A DNA stretch of 34,853 bases. It comes from a virus. Positions 22,890 through 30,835 of this stretch are shown here, one piece after another. Both the position numbers and the translations under genes were made by a program. The notes under the pieces were generated by a model. The model did not search any database. It saw only the letters and a program-made list of their open reading frames with translations, and was not told the DNA's origin. The stretch spans positions 1 through 34,853 of the IMG/VR virus record IMGVR_UViG_3300037502_000794; one strand, 5' to 3'. How positions within the stretch are numbered: position 1 is the first letter of the stretch; every line of letters begins with the position of its first letter.

Positions 22890-23756
22890 TTACTCGTTGC
22901 AAGCGATTTCGACGACTTTGGCTTCTTCCATGCGGGTCGCGCCGATGCTCATGCAGTAGTAGACCTGCGTGGCATAGGACTTGTCCGCACGCTCGTCGAT
23001 GCGCGCAACCGGCTCTTTGCCGACCGCCAGCTTGAGACCGTCCATCGCCCAAGCAATCACACGACGATCATTGCCACCGTCCGTGGTGAGCGGCAGGCGG
23101 TTGGTCGTGATGAACTTGAAGCCGACATAGGTATCAATCTCGCCCTTCACGAGGGCGCGCACCGTGTTGTAGTCCGCCGACGTAACCTCGGTGTCGTTCA
23201 GCAGATCGGAAACCTGCTTGGGCGAAACCGCGATGTAGCGGGGGATCGACGGGTCAACGTCACCGGCATCGAGCTTCTCCTTGGCTTGGATCAGCTTCGC
23301 CAGCGTGAGGCCAGTACCGCCGACGGCGATCTGGTTGGCAGCGAGGAACGAGGTCGTGGTCGAACCGTCCTTGCCGGTCTTCGCCGAGCCGAGAGCCGCC
23401 GAGATGATGACATCATCCATAGCGCGCCCCATAGCAGCGGCAGCCGCACGCGAGTAGGTCGAGGTCGGGTCGATGAGCATCCGCACCTTGTCCTGATCGT
23501 CGATCAGATCGGCGTACTCATAGTCCGACAGCGTGACCATGCGGCGCGAGTGCGGCGTATCGACGATCGGAGTATCCGCATGACGCGATGTCCGCAGCAC
23601 GGCAGCCGCCGACCCAACTTGATCGAAGAACGCTTTCTCGCCATTCACAGTCTCGGTATCAACGGCATTGCGCAGCAGAGAACCCATCTGCTGAGAAAGC
23701 ATCTGCACGTTGGCCGAGAACTGATTGACAAACGCGGTAGTGATTTGCGTCGACAT
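22890..23756 (-). CDS. Major capsid protein
   Basis: The 288-residue protein has the signature of a podovirus capsid family: ITTAFVNQFSANVQMLSQQM at the N-terminus, SRHADTPIVDTPHSRRMVTL at about 57-76, then DYEYADLIDDQDKVRMLIDP and AMGRAMDDVIISAALG. It should adopt the HK97 fold and form the icosahedral shell. TAGGAGACTGAA precedes ATG, a strong site for an abundant protein. Two hairpins sit upstream. The scaffold gene precedes it. Confidence 0.9.
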   Translation of the reverse strand: MSTQITTAFVNQFSANVQMLSQQMGSLLRNAVDTETVNGEKAFFDQVGSAAAVLRTSRHADTPIVDTPHSRRMVTLSDYEYADLIDDQDKVRMLIDPTSTYSRAAAAAMGRAMDDVIISAALGSAKTGKDGSTTTSFLAANQIAVGGTGLTLAKLIQAKEKLDAGDVDPSIPRYIAVSPKQVSDLLNDTEVTSADYNTVRALVKGEIDTYVGFKFITTNRLPLTTDGGNDRRVIAWAMDGLKLAVGKEPVARIDERADKSYATQVYYCMSIGATRMEEAKVVEIACNE

Positions 23757-23819
23757 TTCAGTCTCCTACAGAGGTTTTCAGGGTTACTCGCCGTGGTTGT
23801 CCGAGACCGGGCCGTGGCT

Positions 23820-23855
23820 GCGGCTTAGGGCCGCTACTCCACCTGTCACACAGGT
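23820..23855 (-). promoter_or_regulatory. Tandem hairpins upstream of the capsid gene
   Basis: In the 124-bp gap before the capsid gene, the leftward RNA forms ACCTGT-GTG-ACAGGT (23841-23855) and GCGGC-CCTAA-GCCGC (23820-23834). No U-tract follows either. They may process or stabilise the capsid mRNA. CCACGGC also occurs twice in the rest of the gap, and I found no clear promoter there. Confidence 0.45.
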
Positions 23856-23880
23856 TTGCCAAGAACGAGGGCGCATCCGC

Positions 23881-24690
23881 TTATCCCGCACTCGGTGTCT
23901 TATACTCCCAAAGCCGCGCGACTTCAGCAACAATTTTGTCGTGGGCCGGGTGATACTTGTCCATGTAGGCCGGTTCCCGCATCAGGATGTTGATCTGCGC
24001 AGAAGCCTCGGCTGGCGTCATAACGGTTTCCGTCGTCGCGCCCTCTAGCTGATCCTCAGCAATGTTGTCCGCCAGCTTCGCGAACATCTTCACGACTTCA
24101 GGGTGATCGCCCAACATGCGCCCGTCAGCCAACTGGATCTCGTCGAAGATCTCGGTACCGCCGAGCAACGTAATCGCGGCACGCTGCGCACGCTCCAGCT
24201 TCTGCTCGAACGCAAGCCCGAACTCCTGCCGCAGCGACTGCTCCGCGTCAAACCGCGCCTGCTCAGACTGTTCACGGAACCGTTGTTGCCCAGCCGCCAC
24301 CGTCTCGTCGTAGAGCGATGCCACCGCCTGCAACTGTTTGTTGTTCAGCCCGGCCTCGACACCACGTTTGCGCAGTGCTTCGATGTGCTCTTTTTGCAAC
24401 GCCGGAGCATTGATCTGGTATGCGTTCGGATCTGTCGGAGCACCAAGCCGCTGGAACACCGCACGCCATTCGTCATCCGTCGCCGACTTGCCGGGAAGCG
24501 GGATCTTCTCCGCGCCGATCATCCGTTGAGCGTGCACATAGCTTTTCGCCAGTGACGCATGGTCCGTAAAGTTCCGCAGCGATGGTTCCGCACGCAGATC
24601 TTCCGGCAGGCTGTCGAGAAAGCTGACCGGGGCTGAGGTCGCTACTGCGCCCTGAGACCCCGCGTCAACCGGGGTTGCCTCTTCACTCAT
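23881..24690 (-). CDS. Capsid scaffold protein
   Basis: The 269-residue protein is acidic, Gln/Glu/Ala-rich and helical, placed between the portal and the capsid genes. It includes SFLDSLPEDLRAEPSLRNFT, then AKSYVHAQRMIG and a helical middle (FREQSEQARFDAEQSLRQEF). This is the common N-terminal pattern of podovirus scaffolding proteins (LPEDLR...L..F.d...LAKSY...). It guides shell assembly and then leaves. The ATGA overlap links it to the small upstream gene. Confidence 0.85.
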   Translation of the reverse strand: MSEEATPVDAGSQGAVATSAPVSFLDSLPEDLRAEPSLRNFTDHASLAKSYVHAQRMIGAEKIPLPGKSATDDEWRAVFQRLGAPTDPNAYQINAPALQKEHIEALRKRGVEAGLNNKQLQAVASLYDETVAAGQQRFREQSEQARFDAEQSLRQEFGLAFEQKLERAQRAAITLLGGTEIFDEIQLADGRMLGDHPEVVKMFAKLADNIAEDQLEGATTETVMTPAEASAQINILMREPAYMDKYHPAHDKIVAEVARLWEYKTPSAG

Positions 24691-24911
24691 CTGGTTGTCC
24701 TAACCTTTTCGCGCTCCTCGACGAGCATCCCGGCAATGAGAAGGTACGCATAACGCTGCCCTTCGAGAAACGCTGATTCATTTGGATCGCCGGGGACGTG
24801 GGTTGTCTGCTCAAAGCGAAGCCGCTTCCGCAGATCCGCGATCACACGCTGTCCGTCATCAGTGCCGAACGTGCGGCGATACGCCAGTTTCAGTGCCTCT
24901 AATTCTGTCAT
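24687..24911 (-). CDS. Bbp19-like phage protein
   Basis: The 74-residue protein (LKLAYRRTFGTDDGQRVIAD, then PNESAFLEGQRYAYLLIAGM) matches the small Bbp19-like family encoded between portal and scaffold in many podoviruses. The characteristic pattern is F-x-T-x-x-G-x-x-V at the start and F-x-E-G-x-R later. Its role is unknown; a head assembly accessory is plausible. ATGA overlaps on both sides. Confidence 0.8.
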   Translation of the reverse strand: MTELEALKLAYRRTFGTDDGQRVIADLRKRLRFEQTTHVPGDPNESAFLEGQRYAYLLIAGMLVEEREKVRTTR

Positions 24912-26497
24912 CGAACCGCCTTGATAAGGGGCGCAACACTGCCCGCAGCTTCCGCCGTCTGCATAGCTTGTTGCATCTGAGCTTGCTGGGCCTGCGCCTC
25001 AGCTTGTTGCCGACGAAGGTCCGCTACCTGATCGTCGCTGCGGAGAACCGTGGCCGGGATGCCTGTCGTCTCAGCGATGTAGCGCACTAGACCATCCGGG
25101 TCGATGAAGTCCGTCACCGGGGCGACCTGACCAACTTGCAGCATCACCTCCATGCCACGCATCACGGACTGCAAATCGGTCAGCTTCTGCGCCTTGGCAA
25201 GGGGCGACACATACTCGATGTCGATGTCCTGACCCTGCAACTCCTCCGGCGCGGGCGGCAACAGGTTCTGGCGCAGCATCAGCGCGAAAACTCGCGCGAT
25301 CACCGGCTGCAACAGTTCCGCCTGCAAGCGGCCCAGCACAGGCCCGAGCAGACGCATCTTCTCTTCGTTGCGCTGGAGAACCTCCGTCGCCGTCATTGCA
25401 GGCCCGGTCGAAAGAAGAAGCTGATCGACATAGAACGCCTGCCGGATCGCGGCCCGACGCTGCTCTTCCATGTTCAGGCCCAGCGCGTTGTTTGCGCCGA
25501 TGTTCAGCGGCTCCATCCGATCCCGCGTGCCAGCCCGATAGAAGTTCAGCGAACCCGGCGTCGTCCTGATCGGCAAAATGAACCCGTCATCCGGCACCAT
25601 CAGCGGCGGGTCGATCTGCTTCTGCGCAGCACGGATCGTCACCTCCGACATCTTGTTGACCATCTTCACGTCAGGCAGCGCCGTCATCGCCGGTGAACGC
25701 CCGTAGGTCGATACGCTATCCTTCACGAAACGCGGCACCTGAAACGGGAACTCGTCATACCCGCCCTCGCTCAGGAGCGCCTTCGTGGCCGCATGGTAGT
25801 AGATCGAGGCAAACGGCTTGTTGCGCGCCGAACGACCAGTCCGCCCCTCACGAGGGACCACAACATGGATGATCTCATGCTCGTTGTACGGGTCGTTCTT
25901 CAGATCCTTCGCCATCGCCTGCGGCAAGTTGTCCTCGCCGAAACGCATGGCCGCGGCCCGCGCCGACATCTTGAACCGCCGATAGACCGTATCAACCCGC
26001 CCCTCGGCATCCTCGGAGATGCAGATCTCGGCGATGTGCCTGCATGAGAAACGCACGCCAACCTGTTGATCTTCCTCGCAATACAGCGCGCCCGTGCCGA
26101 AGACGACCAGATCGTAGTAAAGCTCGTGGATCTCTTGCTGGAAGTTGGAGCGGTTGAACGCCTTGTAGAGCTGGTCCTGACAGGCCAGCAGCCACTCGTT
26201 CGCCAGATCGTCGGATTGCAGCGCGCGGTTGCGATACTGCAACGAAAACCAAGGCGTACTCGGGCTGGTCAGCATCCCGTGCAGCGAAGACGCAAGCAGT
26301 TCGACCGCGTGGATCGCCGTGCCGTCGAAGATCAATTCCGTCCGCTTGTCGCCCTCGGTGCGCTTCTTCGTGATGTCCGCCTTCCGAGGCAGCATGTAGT
26401 CAGCCAGTTCCTGCCAGTGGCTTTCCCAGTTCGACCGCTGCGTGCGCAGTGTCTGATACCGCCGATCCAGCTTCGCAACGATCTCGGGAACCGCCAT
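24908..26497 (-). CDS. Portal / head-tail connector protein
   Basis: The 529-residue protein matches the podovirus head-to-tail connecting protein family (PF12236 type): QRSNWESHWQELADYMLPRK near the start, DGTAIHAVELLASSLHGMLT, then TALPDVKMVNKMSEVTIRAA and LLSTGPAMTATEVLQRNEEK. It forms the dodecameric ring through which terminase packs DNA. The C-terminus is Gln/Ala-rich. AAGGAAGGTGTGAG precedes the start. It ends with an ATGA overlap to the Bbp19-like gene. Confidence 0.9.
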   Translation of the reverse strand: MAVPEIVAKLDRRYQTLRTQRSNWESHWQELADYMLPRKADITKKRTEGDKRTELIFDGTAIHAVELLASSLHGMLTSPSTPWFSLQYRNRALQSDDLANEWLLACQDQLYKAFNRSNFQQEIHELYYDLVVFGTGALYCEEDQQVGVRFSCRHIAEICISEDAEGRVDTVYRRFKMSARAAAMRFGEDNLPQAMAKDLKNDPYNEHEIIHVVVPREGRTGRSARNKPFASIYYHAATKALLSEGGYDEFPFQVPRFVKDSVSTYGRSPAMTALPDVKMVNKMSEVTIRAAQKQIDPPLMVPDDGFILPIRTTPGSLNFYRAGTRDRMEPLNIGANNALGLNMEEQRRAAIRQAFYVDQLLLSTGPAMTATEVLQRNEEKMRLLGPVLGRLQAELLQPVIARVFALMLRQNLLPPAPEELQGQDIDIEYVSPLAKAQKLTDLQSVMRGMEVMLQVGQVAPVTDFIDPDGLVRYIAETTGIPATVLRSDDQVADLRRQQAEAQAQQAQMQQAMQTAEAAGSVAPLIKAVR

Positions 26498-26498
26498 C

Positions 26499-27110
26499 TC
26501 ACACCTTCCTTGTCAACAGACTGCCCGGCTTCAAACCAGCCAGCACACCACCCTGAGAACGGCCAGACATCATCTGCTGAAACCGCTCAAGCGGGTTCAC
26601 AGTCATAACATCCTTCGCAGGCTGCATAGACATTTGGCCCATCTTGCCAGCTATGTTCGACGGCTCCCGCTTCGGCCTTTGGGGCGACGCAGATACAGGC
26701 TTCGGGGCGCGGAATCTTTCTGCCTCGACCATGCCACGGACAGGCTGCACATTCCCCATCGGGTTGTACACGACCTCATTCCCACCGCCCGCACCCGCGC
26801 GGATGAACGTTAGATCCTCAGCCGAAAGTATGTTGCGACCGGCCCTGCCAGTGAACGCCTCTGCCGCCGCCAGTTTCTGACGCTCAGACATGCCAGCCAC
26901 CTCGTCAGCCGACATATACTTGCCAAGTATGCGCGCGCCACGCTTTGCCTTCTCGGCGACAAACGCTCCCGGCGTTTGCTCGATCAGACGCTGCGTCGCC
27001 TTGCCTTGAACCTCGGTCGGAGCAGCAGCGATCCTACGCGCGCGGCTGGAAAGAAAGCTCGCAATCTGAGCGGGGTTGACGCCTGATGCAGCCTTGTCAT
27101 CCTTCGCCAT
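26499..27110 (-). CDS. Hypothetical protein between GNAT block and portal
   Basis: This 203-residue basic protein starts AKDDKAASGVNPAQIASFLS and has an Ala-rich helical first half, a short beta part (NEVVYNPMGNVQPV) and a disordered Pro/Ser/Met-rich C-terminus. I do not recognise it. Position beside the portal suggests a head or internal virion protein. ATG 27110 was chosen, one base after the upstream stop; a GTG three codons earlier is also possible. Confidence 0.55.
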   Translation of the reverse strand: MAKDDKAASGVNPAQIASFLSSRARRIAAAPTEVQGKATQRLIEQTPGAFVAEKAKRGARILGKYMSADEVAGMSERQKLAAAEAFTGRAGRNILSAEDLTFIRAGAGGGNEVVYNPMGNVQPVRGMVEAERFRAPKPVSASPQRPKREPSNIAGKMGQMSMQPAKDVMTVNPLERFQQMMSGRSQGGVLAGLKPGSLLTRKV

Positions 27111-27111
27111 G

Positions 27112-27849
27112 TCAGCCACCCAGCAAAGACCGGCGGCGGGTCGTCTTGCCCTCTTCCTCAGCAGGTGTCAGAAGACCGCCGGGGGATGTCAGGATCGTCG
27201 CGCGCCGCCCTTTCAGCAATGCGTCAGCAGCCTCTTGCTCGGCCTGCGTCTTGGCGATGACCGCCGCTCGCTCCGCCCGCGCACCAGCCGCCGTGCCGAC
27301 ATCCATCGCAGGAGTGCCACGATCACGCTCGGCAGCAGCACGTTCAGCCGGGTCCATGACCAGATCCTCGACACGCTCTTCAAGTTCCTCCTGCGCCTCT
27401 TCGACAGTGGTCTGAGGTGTCGGCTTGTTCTCGACAACAGGCTCGGGACGAGGGCCGGTCTCGACGGGCTTCTCAGGCTGGGTGGCGGGCTGCTCACGGT
27501 CTCCACGCCCAGTCCGGTCGGCCAAGTTGGCCGCGTTCGCCGCAAGAGCCTGTTGCTGGCGGGATTCCAGCGTGGCGTAATATTCCGTGGTCTTCGGCTT
27601 CACACCGATGTCCATCAGGAACGTGTCCGTCGCGCGCTCGACAAACGGCTTGTCGCTGGGCTGGTTCTGCAATCCCGTGGCGGCACGATCCAACTCGCGC
27701 TGAGTCCGGCCACCCTTGGTAACAGTGTCGGGGGATGCTACGCCTTTCTGACGGGCGCGCTCTACTTCCTGAGGCGAAGCAACCACAGCCCCACCACCGC
27801 CGCCACCACCGGTGAAGCTCTCAACCACACGGTCGCAGAACATACCCAT
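27112..27849 (-). CDS. Podovirus head-associated protein with ATILTSPxG tail motif
   Basis: The 245-residue protein has a glycine run near residue 14, a long disordered Glu/Pro/Thr/Ala-rich middle and a C-terminal GRRATILTSPGGLL followed by TRRRSLLGG. The (A/S)TILTSPxGL...RxxLLG ending recurs in small podovirus proteins encoded between terminase and portal, so it probably belongs to that poorly known structural group. TGATG overlaps the GNAT gene, with GGAGG upstream. Confidence 0.65.
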   Translation of the reverse strand: MGMFCDRVVESFTGGGGGGGAVVASPQEVERARQKGVASPDTVTKGGRTQRELDRAATGLQNQPSDKPFVERATDTFLMDIGVKPKTTEYYATLESRQQQALAANAANLADRTGRGDREQPATQPEKPVETGPRPEPVVENKPTPQTTVEEAQEELEERVEDLVMDPAERAAAERDRGTPAMDVGTAAGARAERAAVIAKTQAEQEAADALLKGRRATILTSPGGLLTPAEEEGKTTRRRSLLGG

Positions 27850-28298
27850 CAGACATTCCTCCTGTAGATCCCGCCATCATGGGCAAAGCCTAGGCGCCGC
27901 AACATCCTTCCCGTCCTCTCTACCATAATCCCGGACGAAACCCCAACAGATACTTGACAGCAGCCCATTTCCCTGCCCCACGCCTCATACGCGCGCAGCA
28001 ACCCACGCCCGAGCAACATCCCGCGCCGATCCGGCTTGACATAGAACACCACGTCGAAACCGAACAACTCCCGCGAAAACCAGTTCTCGGCGCACGCAAC
28101 CAGCAACACACCAGCCACCTCGCCGCCGACCTCCCCGACAAAACCTGTCAGGTTCCACAACCCGGCGCAGTGACTGTCTACCTGCCGCTCAACCTTGTCC
28201 CAGCACAACTCAACACGCGAATACACACCCTCACGGTGCAGATCCCGCAACATGCCCAAGACAACCGGGCGATCTGTAGCTTCAAAGCGACGTATCAT
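27849..28298 (-). CDS. GNAT-family acetyltransferase-like protein
   Basis: The 149-residue protein has the GNAT fold pattern: N-terminal helix (DRPVVLGMLRDLHREG), strands VGEVGGEVAGVLLVA and DVVFYVKPDRRG, the acetyl-CoA binding loop (RRGMLLGRGLLRAYEAWG) and a final strand (YRRNV). Such genes often sit between terminase and portal in podoviruses. The substrate is unknown; acetylation of a host or virion protein is possible. It overlaps the terminase by ATGA. Confidence 0.85.
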   Translation of the reverse strand: MIRRFEATDRPVVLGMLRDLHREGVYSRVELCWDKVERQVDSHCAGLWNLTGFVGEVGGEVAGVLLVACAENWFSRELFGFDVVFYVKPDRRGMLLGRGLLRAYEAWGREMGCCQVSVGVSSGIMVERTGRMLRRLGFAHDGGIYRRNV

Positions 28299-29569
28299 GC
28301 CGCGAACGGATCATAGTCCATGATCGCCTTCTGCTGAGGAACCTTGCCCGCACCGCCACCCTCTCTCAAACCCACCGCCAGATACCGGAACGCATCCGCC
28401 GCATGGCTCGACCAGTCATGCACCGGGCTGGCACGGAAGCTGCGCGTCCGCTCATTGTACGCCCGGTGATACTGCCGCAACGCCTCCAGCCCCGCCTTGC
28501 ACGCCTCACGGTCAATCCAGATCCGAGGCAACAGCATCTGCGCCGCGTGTATCCCGTCCTCCAACGGCAGGTTCGGCACCACGCGGAAGTTCAGGCCCAA
28601 ATCCCACGCAACCTCGCGCCGACTCTTCCCCGACCCCAGCTCGCGGACCTCGATGTCATGCGGCGCGTTGTGCGTCCCGTAGAGATACCGCCGCTCCGTC
28701 AGCACCTTGCAGTAATGCGGCAACCCCTCGCCACGAGCCTCGTAGAAGTCGATCACATGCAGCGAACGGCCCACGCTCTGCGTAAACCAGATCGCCGTGC
28801 TATCACCTACACCCAGATCCCACCATGTATCTACCCGGAAGCTCGGGTCATACGGAACCTTCGTCACGCGCCCCGCCGCCGTCAGCTCCTCCAACTCCTT
28901 GCCGTAGATCGCACCCGGAATATTGGCCGCCCACGAACACTCGAACTCCTGCGCATACTGGTCCGGCGTCATCATCCGACGCGCAGCCTCCAGTTCCTCC
29001 TCCGGCAAGATCCCCGTCTCGCTCGCCCGGTAAACCGCCGCCAGCCAGTCCTCGTCCCCCGTGGCCTGCTCATACAGGTCGTAGAACATGTTCTGACCCT
29101 TGGGCGTCCCGACGAAAATGCACCAACCGCCGCGATCCGACAGCGCAGGCCGGATGACCTCGGGGAACACACTCTCCGGCATGTCCGCAACCTCGTCCAT
29201 CACGCAGCCGTCGAGATAGATACCCCGCAAGCTATCCGGGTTCTCCGCACCCAGCAGGCTGATCCGCGCCCCGTTCGGCAAATCACAGCGCAACTCCGTC
29301 TCGTGGAACTTCACACCCGGCACCGCACCCGCGAACTGCTTGAGATAGTCCCACGCCACGTTCTTCGCCTGCCGATACGTCGGGGCCATATACGCAAACC
29401 GGGGATTGCTCTTGGCGCACATGAACGCATCGCGCAGAATGTGGTTGATCGCCCACACCGTCTTGCCAAACCGCCGATGACAGACAACCACGCCCCAGCG
29501 CCGCTTCGCCATCTCGTTGTGCAGCCGCAACTGCAACGGACGCGGAGCATACGGGATCACAACCTGCAT
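28295..29569 (-). CDS. terL: Terminase large subunit
   Basis: The 424-residue packaging motor shows the ATPase Walker A (CHRRFGKT, 30-37), Walker B (IYLDGCVMDE, Asp125-Glu126) and the coupling motif GTPKG (154-158). The nuclease domain has Asp251 and Asp256 in WWDLGVGDSTAI and a final acidic motif in HDWSSHAADAFRYLA. It cuts concatemers and pumps DNA into the shell through the portal. It starts with TGATG overlap to the 55-residue gene and ends with ATGA to the GNAT gene. Confidence 0.95.
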   Translation of the reverse strand: MQVVIPYAPRPLQLRLHNEMAKRRWGVVVCHRRFGKTVWAINHILRDAFMCAKSNPRFAYMAPTYRQAKNVAWDYLKQFAGAVPGVKFHETELRCDLPNGARISLLGAENPDSLRGIYLDGCVMDEVADMPESVFPEVIRPALSDRGGWCIFVGTPKGQNMFYDLYEQATGDEDWLAAVYRASETGILPEEELEAARRMMTPDQYAQEFECSWAANIPGAIYGKELEELTAAGRVTKVPYDPSFRVDTWWDLGVGDSTAIWFTQSVGRSLHVIDFYEARGEGLPHYCKVLTERRYLYGTHNAPHDIEVRELGSGKSRREVAWDLGLNFRVVPNLPLEDGIHAAQMLLPRIWIDREACKAGLEALRQYHRAYNERTRSFRASPVHDWSSHAADAFRYLAVGLREGGGAGKVPQQKAIMDYDPFAA

Positions 29570-29736
29570 CAGTGAATCACCCGGTTGACCACCTTCATCA
29601 CGCCCATCTGCTCCAGAAGCGTCTCGTAGATGTCCAAGATAAGCAACGCAATCTCCAGCGCCTCGTCCAAATCATCGCGCTCAATGGCGTCCTCAAGGTC
29701 GCCCTGCATCGCCTGCAACTGCTCGCTCAAGCTCAC
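29569..29736 (-). CDS. 55-residue acidic hypothetical protein between terS and terL
   Basis: This ORF bridges terS and terL precisely: GTG 29736 overlaps the terS stop (GTGA) and its TGA overlaps the terL ATG (TGATG). The peptide is acidic and helical (LQAMQGDLEDAIERDDLDEA, then ALLILDIYETLLEQMG). It has no known family. Its position suggests a small terminase cofactor or a translational coupling link between the two subunits. Confidence 0.65.
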   Translation of the reverse strand: MSLSEQLQAMQGDLEDAIERDDLDEALEIALLILDIYETLLEQMGVMKVVNRVIH

Positions 29737-30239
29737 TCCGCAGCCCTTACTTCAACCTCGCCACCAGCCCAGCTAATCGTCATAGCCTGATGCTGCGGCT
29801 TGTCACTCTGACGATCCCGTATCCCATTGGGCGACAAAACGCCCTTCGTCCAGCGGATCGTGTCAATCTCCAGCTTGCGACGCTGCATCTCAGCATTGAG
29901 CCATCGCGCATCCATCGGCTTGCCATCCGCATCATGCGTCGGCAACGGAGCACTCGCCAGCATCGTAGCGCGGTCAGCAAGATACTCAGCCTGCCGAACA
30001 CGCCCGTGCCGGTAGATCTCGTACATCTCCTCGCTCGAACCAACCGCACGCATCACCGTGCTGTAGTCCGGCATCTCAGGCTCGCCGAGGATCTCAAGCA
30101 AGTTGCGGCCAATCGCCATCTCATCCGAGATGTAGCGCATCAACTGCACCGTCATCCGAACGCCCTTGCGAGGACGCATCGCAGGCAGCGAATAATCGGG
30201 ACCAGCAGCCTTGCCTTGCGAAACACGCTTTGTGGGCAT
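29733..30239 (-). CDS. terS: Terminase small subunit
   Basis: The 168-residue protein, first in the late operon and just before terL, has the pattern of small terminases: an HTH-like region (TVQLMRYISDEMAIGRNLLE, then EPEMPDYSTVMRAVGSSEEM), the Y..R..RVRQAEYLADRA helix and a C-terminal tail. It binds the packaging site and recruits the large subunit. GCAGGAGGTGCCCC precedes ATG 30239, a near-perfect site; the ORF extension to 30335 lacks one. Confidence 0.75.
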   Translation of the reverse strand: MPTKRVSQGKAAGPDYSLPAMRPRKGVRMTVQLMRYISDEMAIGRNLLEILGEPEMPDYSTVMRAVGSSEEMYEIYRHGRVRQAEYLADRATMLASAPLPTHDADGKPMDARWLNAEMQRRKLEIDTIRWTKGVLSPNGIRDRQSDKPQHQAMTISWAGGEVEVRAAE

Positions 30240-30288
30240 GGGGCACCTCCTGCGAGCAAGATAGGGGAAGTCGGGTCGCAATGGAAGC

Positions 30289-30312
30289 GGGACGGGACAG
30301 GACAGGGACAGG
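30289..30312. repeat. Tandem GGGACA-type repeats near the terS start
   Basis: A 24-base stretch consists of GGGAC, GGGACA, GGACA, GGGACA and GG in a row, about 50 bp upstream of the terS start. A short iterated motif next to terS could be a terminase recognition (pac or cos) element. That role is inferred. Confidence 0.5.
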
Positions 30313-30375
30313 CTGTGAGGCAGACACTCTCCCACGAGGGTATATTACGCAGCTACAGCCGCACGGGTGTTTCGC

Positions 30376-30409
30376 GGGGGGTGGGGGTGGCGGGGTGCCG
30401 AAATCGGGG
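30376..30409 (+). other. G-rich tract with four G-runs
   Basis: Runs of 6, 5, 4 and 4 guanines (30376-30381, 30383-30387, 30392-30395, 30406-30409) have spacers of 1, 4 and 10 bases. A G-quadruplex on the + strand is possible, though the last loop is long. It may pause replication or transcription or mark a packaging site. Confidence 0.4.
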
Positions 30410-30438
30410 CCGATCCGCGCTGGAATCCGATAACGTGC

Positions 30439-30469
30439 ATTATTTTACGTCCGGCCCTAGCAATAACAA
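30439..30469 (-). promoter_or_regulatory. Possible late promoter for the structural operon
   Basis: Read leftward, TTGTTA (30469-30464) and AATAAT (30444-30439) are 19 bases apart in a locally AT-rich patch, giving a terS leader of about 200 bases. Spacing is too long for a good sigma70 promoter, so this is a weak candidate that may need an activator. Confidence 0.25.
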
Positions 30470-30482
30470 TGGGTTACGCGAT

Positions 30483-30497
30483 ATGCGGGCAGCGCAT
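30483..30497. promoter_or_regulatory. 15-bp dyad, copy 1 (ATGCG-GGCAG-CGCAT)
   Basis: Perfect 5-bp arms flank the spacer GGCAG. The same spacer and near-identical arms recur at 30539-30553, 56 bp away in the same orientation. Matching arms and spacer suggest a dimeric regulator's operator. Confidence 0.5.
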
Positions 30498-30538
30498 GGC
30501 CGGAGAGGTAGCCGGATACCGCAGACGACGGGCCAGCA

Positions 30539-30553
30539 ATGCAGGCAGTGCAT
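30539..30553. promoter_or_regulatory. 15-bp dyad, copy 2 (ATGCA-GGCAG-TGCAT)
   Basis: This is the second copy of the dyad, with a compensating change in both arms (G:C to A:T at the inner pair) that keeps the symmetry while the GGCAG spacer is unchanged. Confidence 0.5.
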
Positions 30554-30625
30554 CGGTCCGGGCCTCGCGCGCGGAAGGGTAGCGGCTGTGTGTTGCGCCG
30601 GACGCCATTCCCCCACCCCTGCGAC

Positions 30626-30669
30626 TTCATCTCCCCTGCATCTCCCGTTCACCTCCCCTTCATCTCCCT
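30626..30669. repeat. Four tandem 11-bp iteron-like repeats
   Basis: TTCATCTCCCC, TGCATCTCCCG, TTCACCTCCCC and TTCATCTCCCT follow each other without gaps (consensus TTCAYCTCCCC). The 11-bp period is about one helical turn, so a protein bound to each would line up on one face. The flanks are pyrimidine-rich, so low complexity may contribute. Confidence 0.6.
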
Positions 30670-30757
30670 GCCCACCCACCCATCCCGCAACAACCTGGCC
30701 TCACGCAATGTTTCAGCCGCTGCAACAATTCGTGATCGGCCCTGCCTCTCGGCATGC

Positions 30758-30787
30758 CTTGACACCTACTGTCACGCATTGCATATC
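30758..30787 (+). promoter_or_regulatory. Promoter with dyad for the ardC-like operon
   Basis: TTGACA at 30759-30764 is followed after 17 bases by CATATC (30782-30787), a weak -10. The -35 lies in a dyad, TGACA-CCTAC-TGTCA, which shares CTTGAC-N7-GTCA with the promoter at 2457-2486. A GGCATGCC palindrome lies just upstream (30751). Confidence 0.45.
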
Positions 30788-30835
30788 TAGGACCGAGGCC
30801 ACAACGGCCCACACACTGCACACAGGAGACACACA

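Larger units (their letters stand above)
30240..30835. other. 596-bp gene-free control region
   Basis: This region lies between the divergent starts of terS and the ardC-like gene and contains no convincing gene. It holds tandem GGGACA repeats, G-runs, a possible leftward promoter, two copies of one 15-bp dyad, a direct repeat GCCGGA (30499 and 30511), four 11-bp tandem repeats and a rightward promoter with a dyad. It probably combines promoters with a packaging or replication site. Confidence 0.7.

Noticed and set aside
21702-23828. Long rightward ORF (708 residues) antisense to capsid and tail tube genes
   Set aside because: It is Arg/His-rich with no domain, and lies fully opposite recognisable structural genes. 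It is a shadow of their codon use.
30440-30679. Leftward 79-residue ORF in the control region
   Set aside because: It is a low-complexity Gly/Arg/Pro translation of the pyrimidine-rich repeats, with no binding site and no motif.
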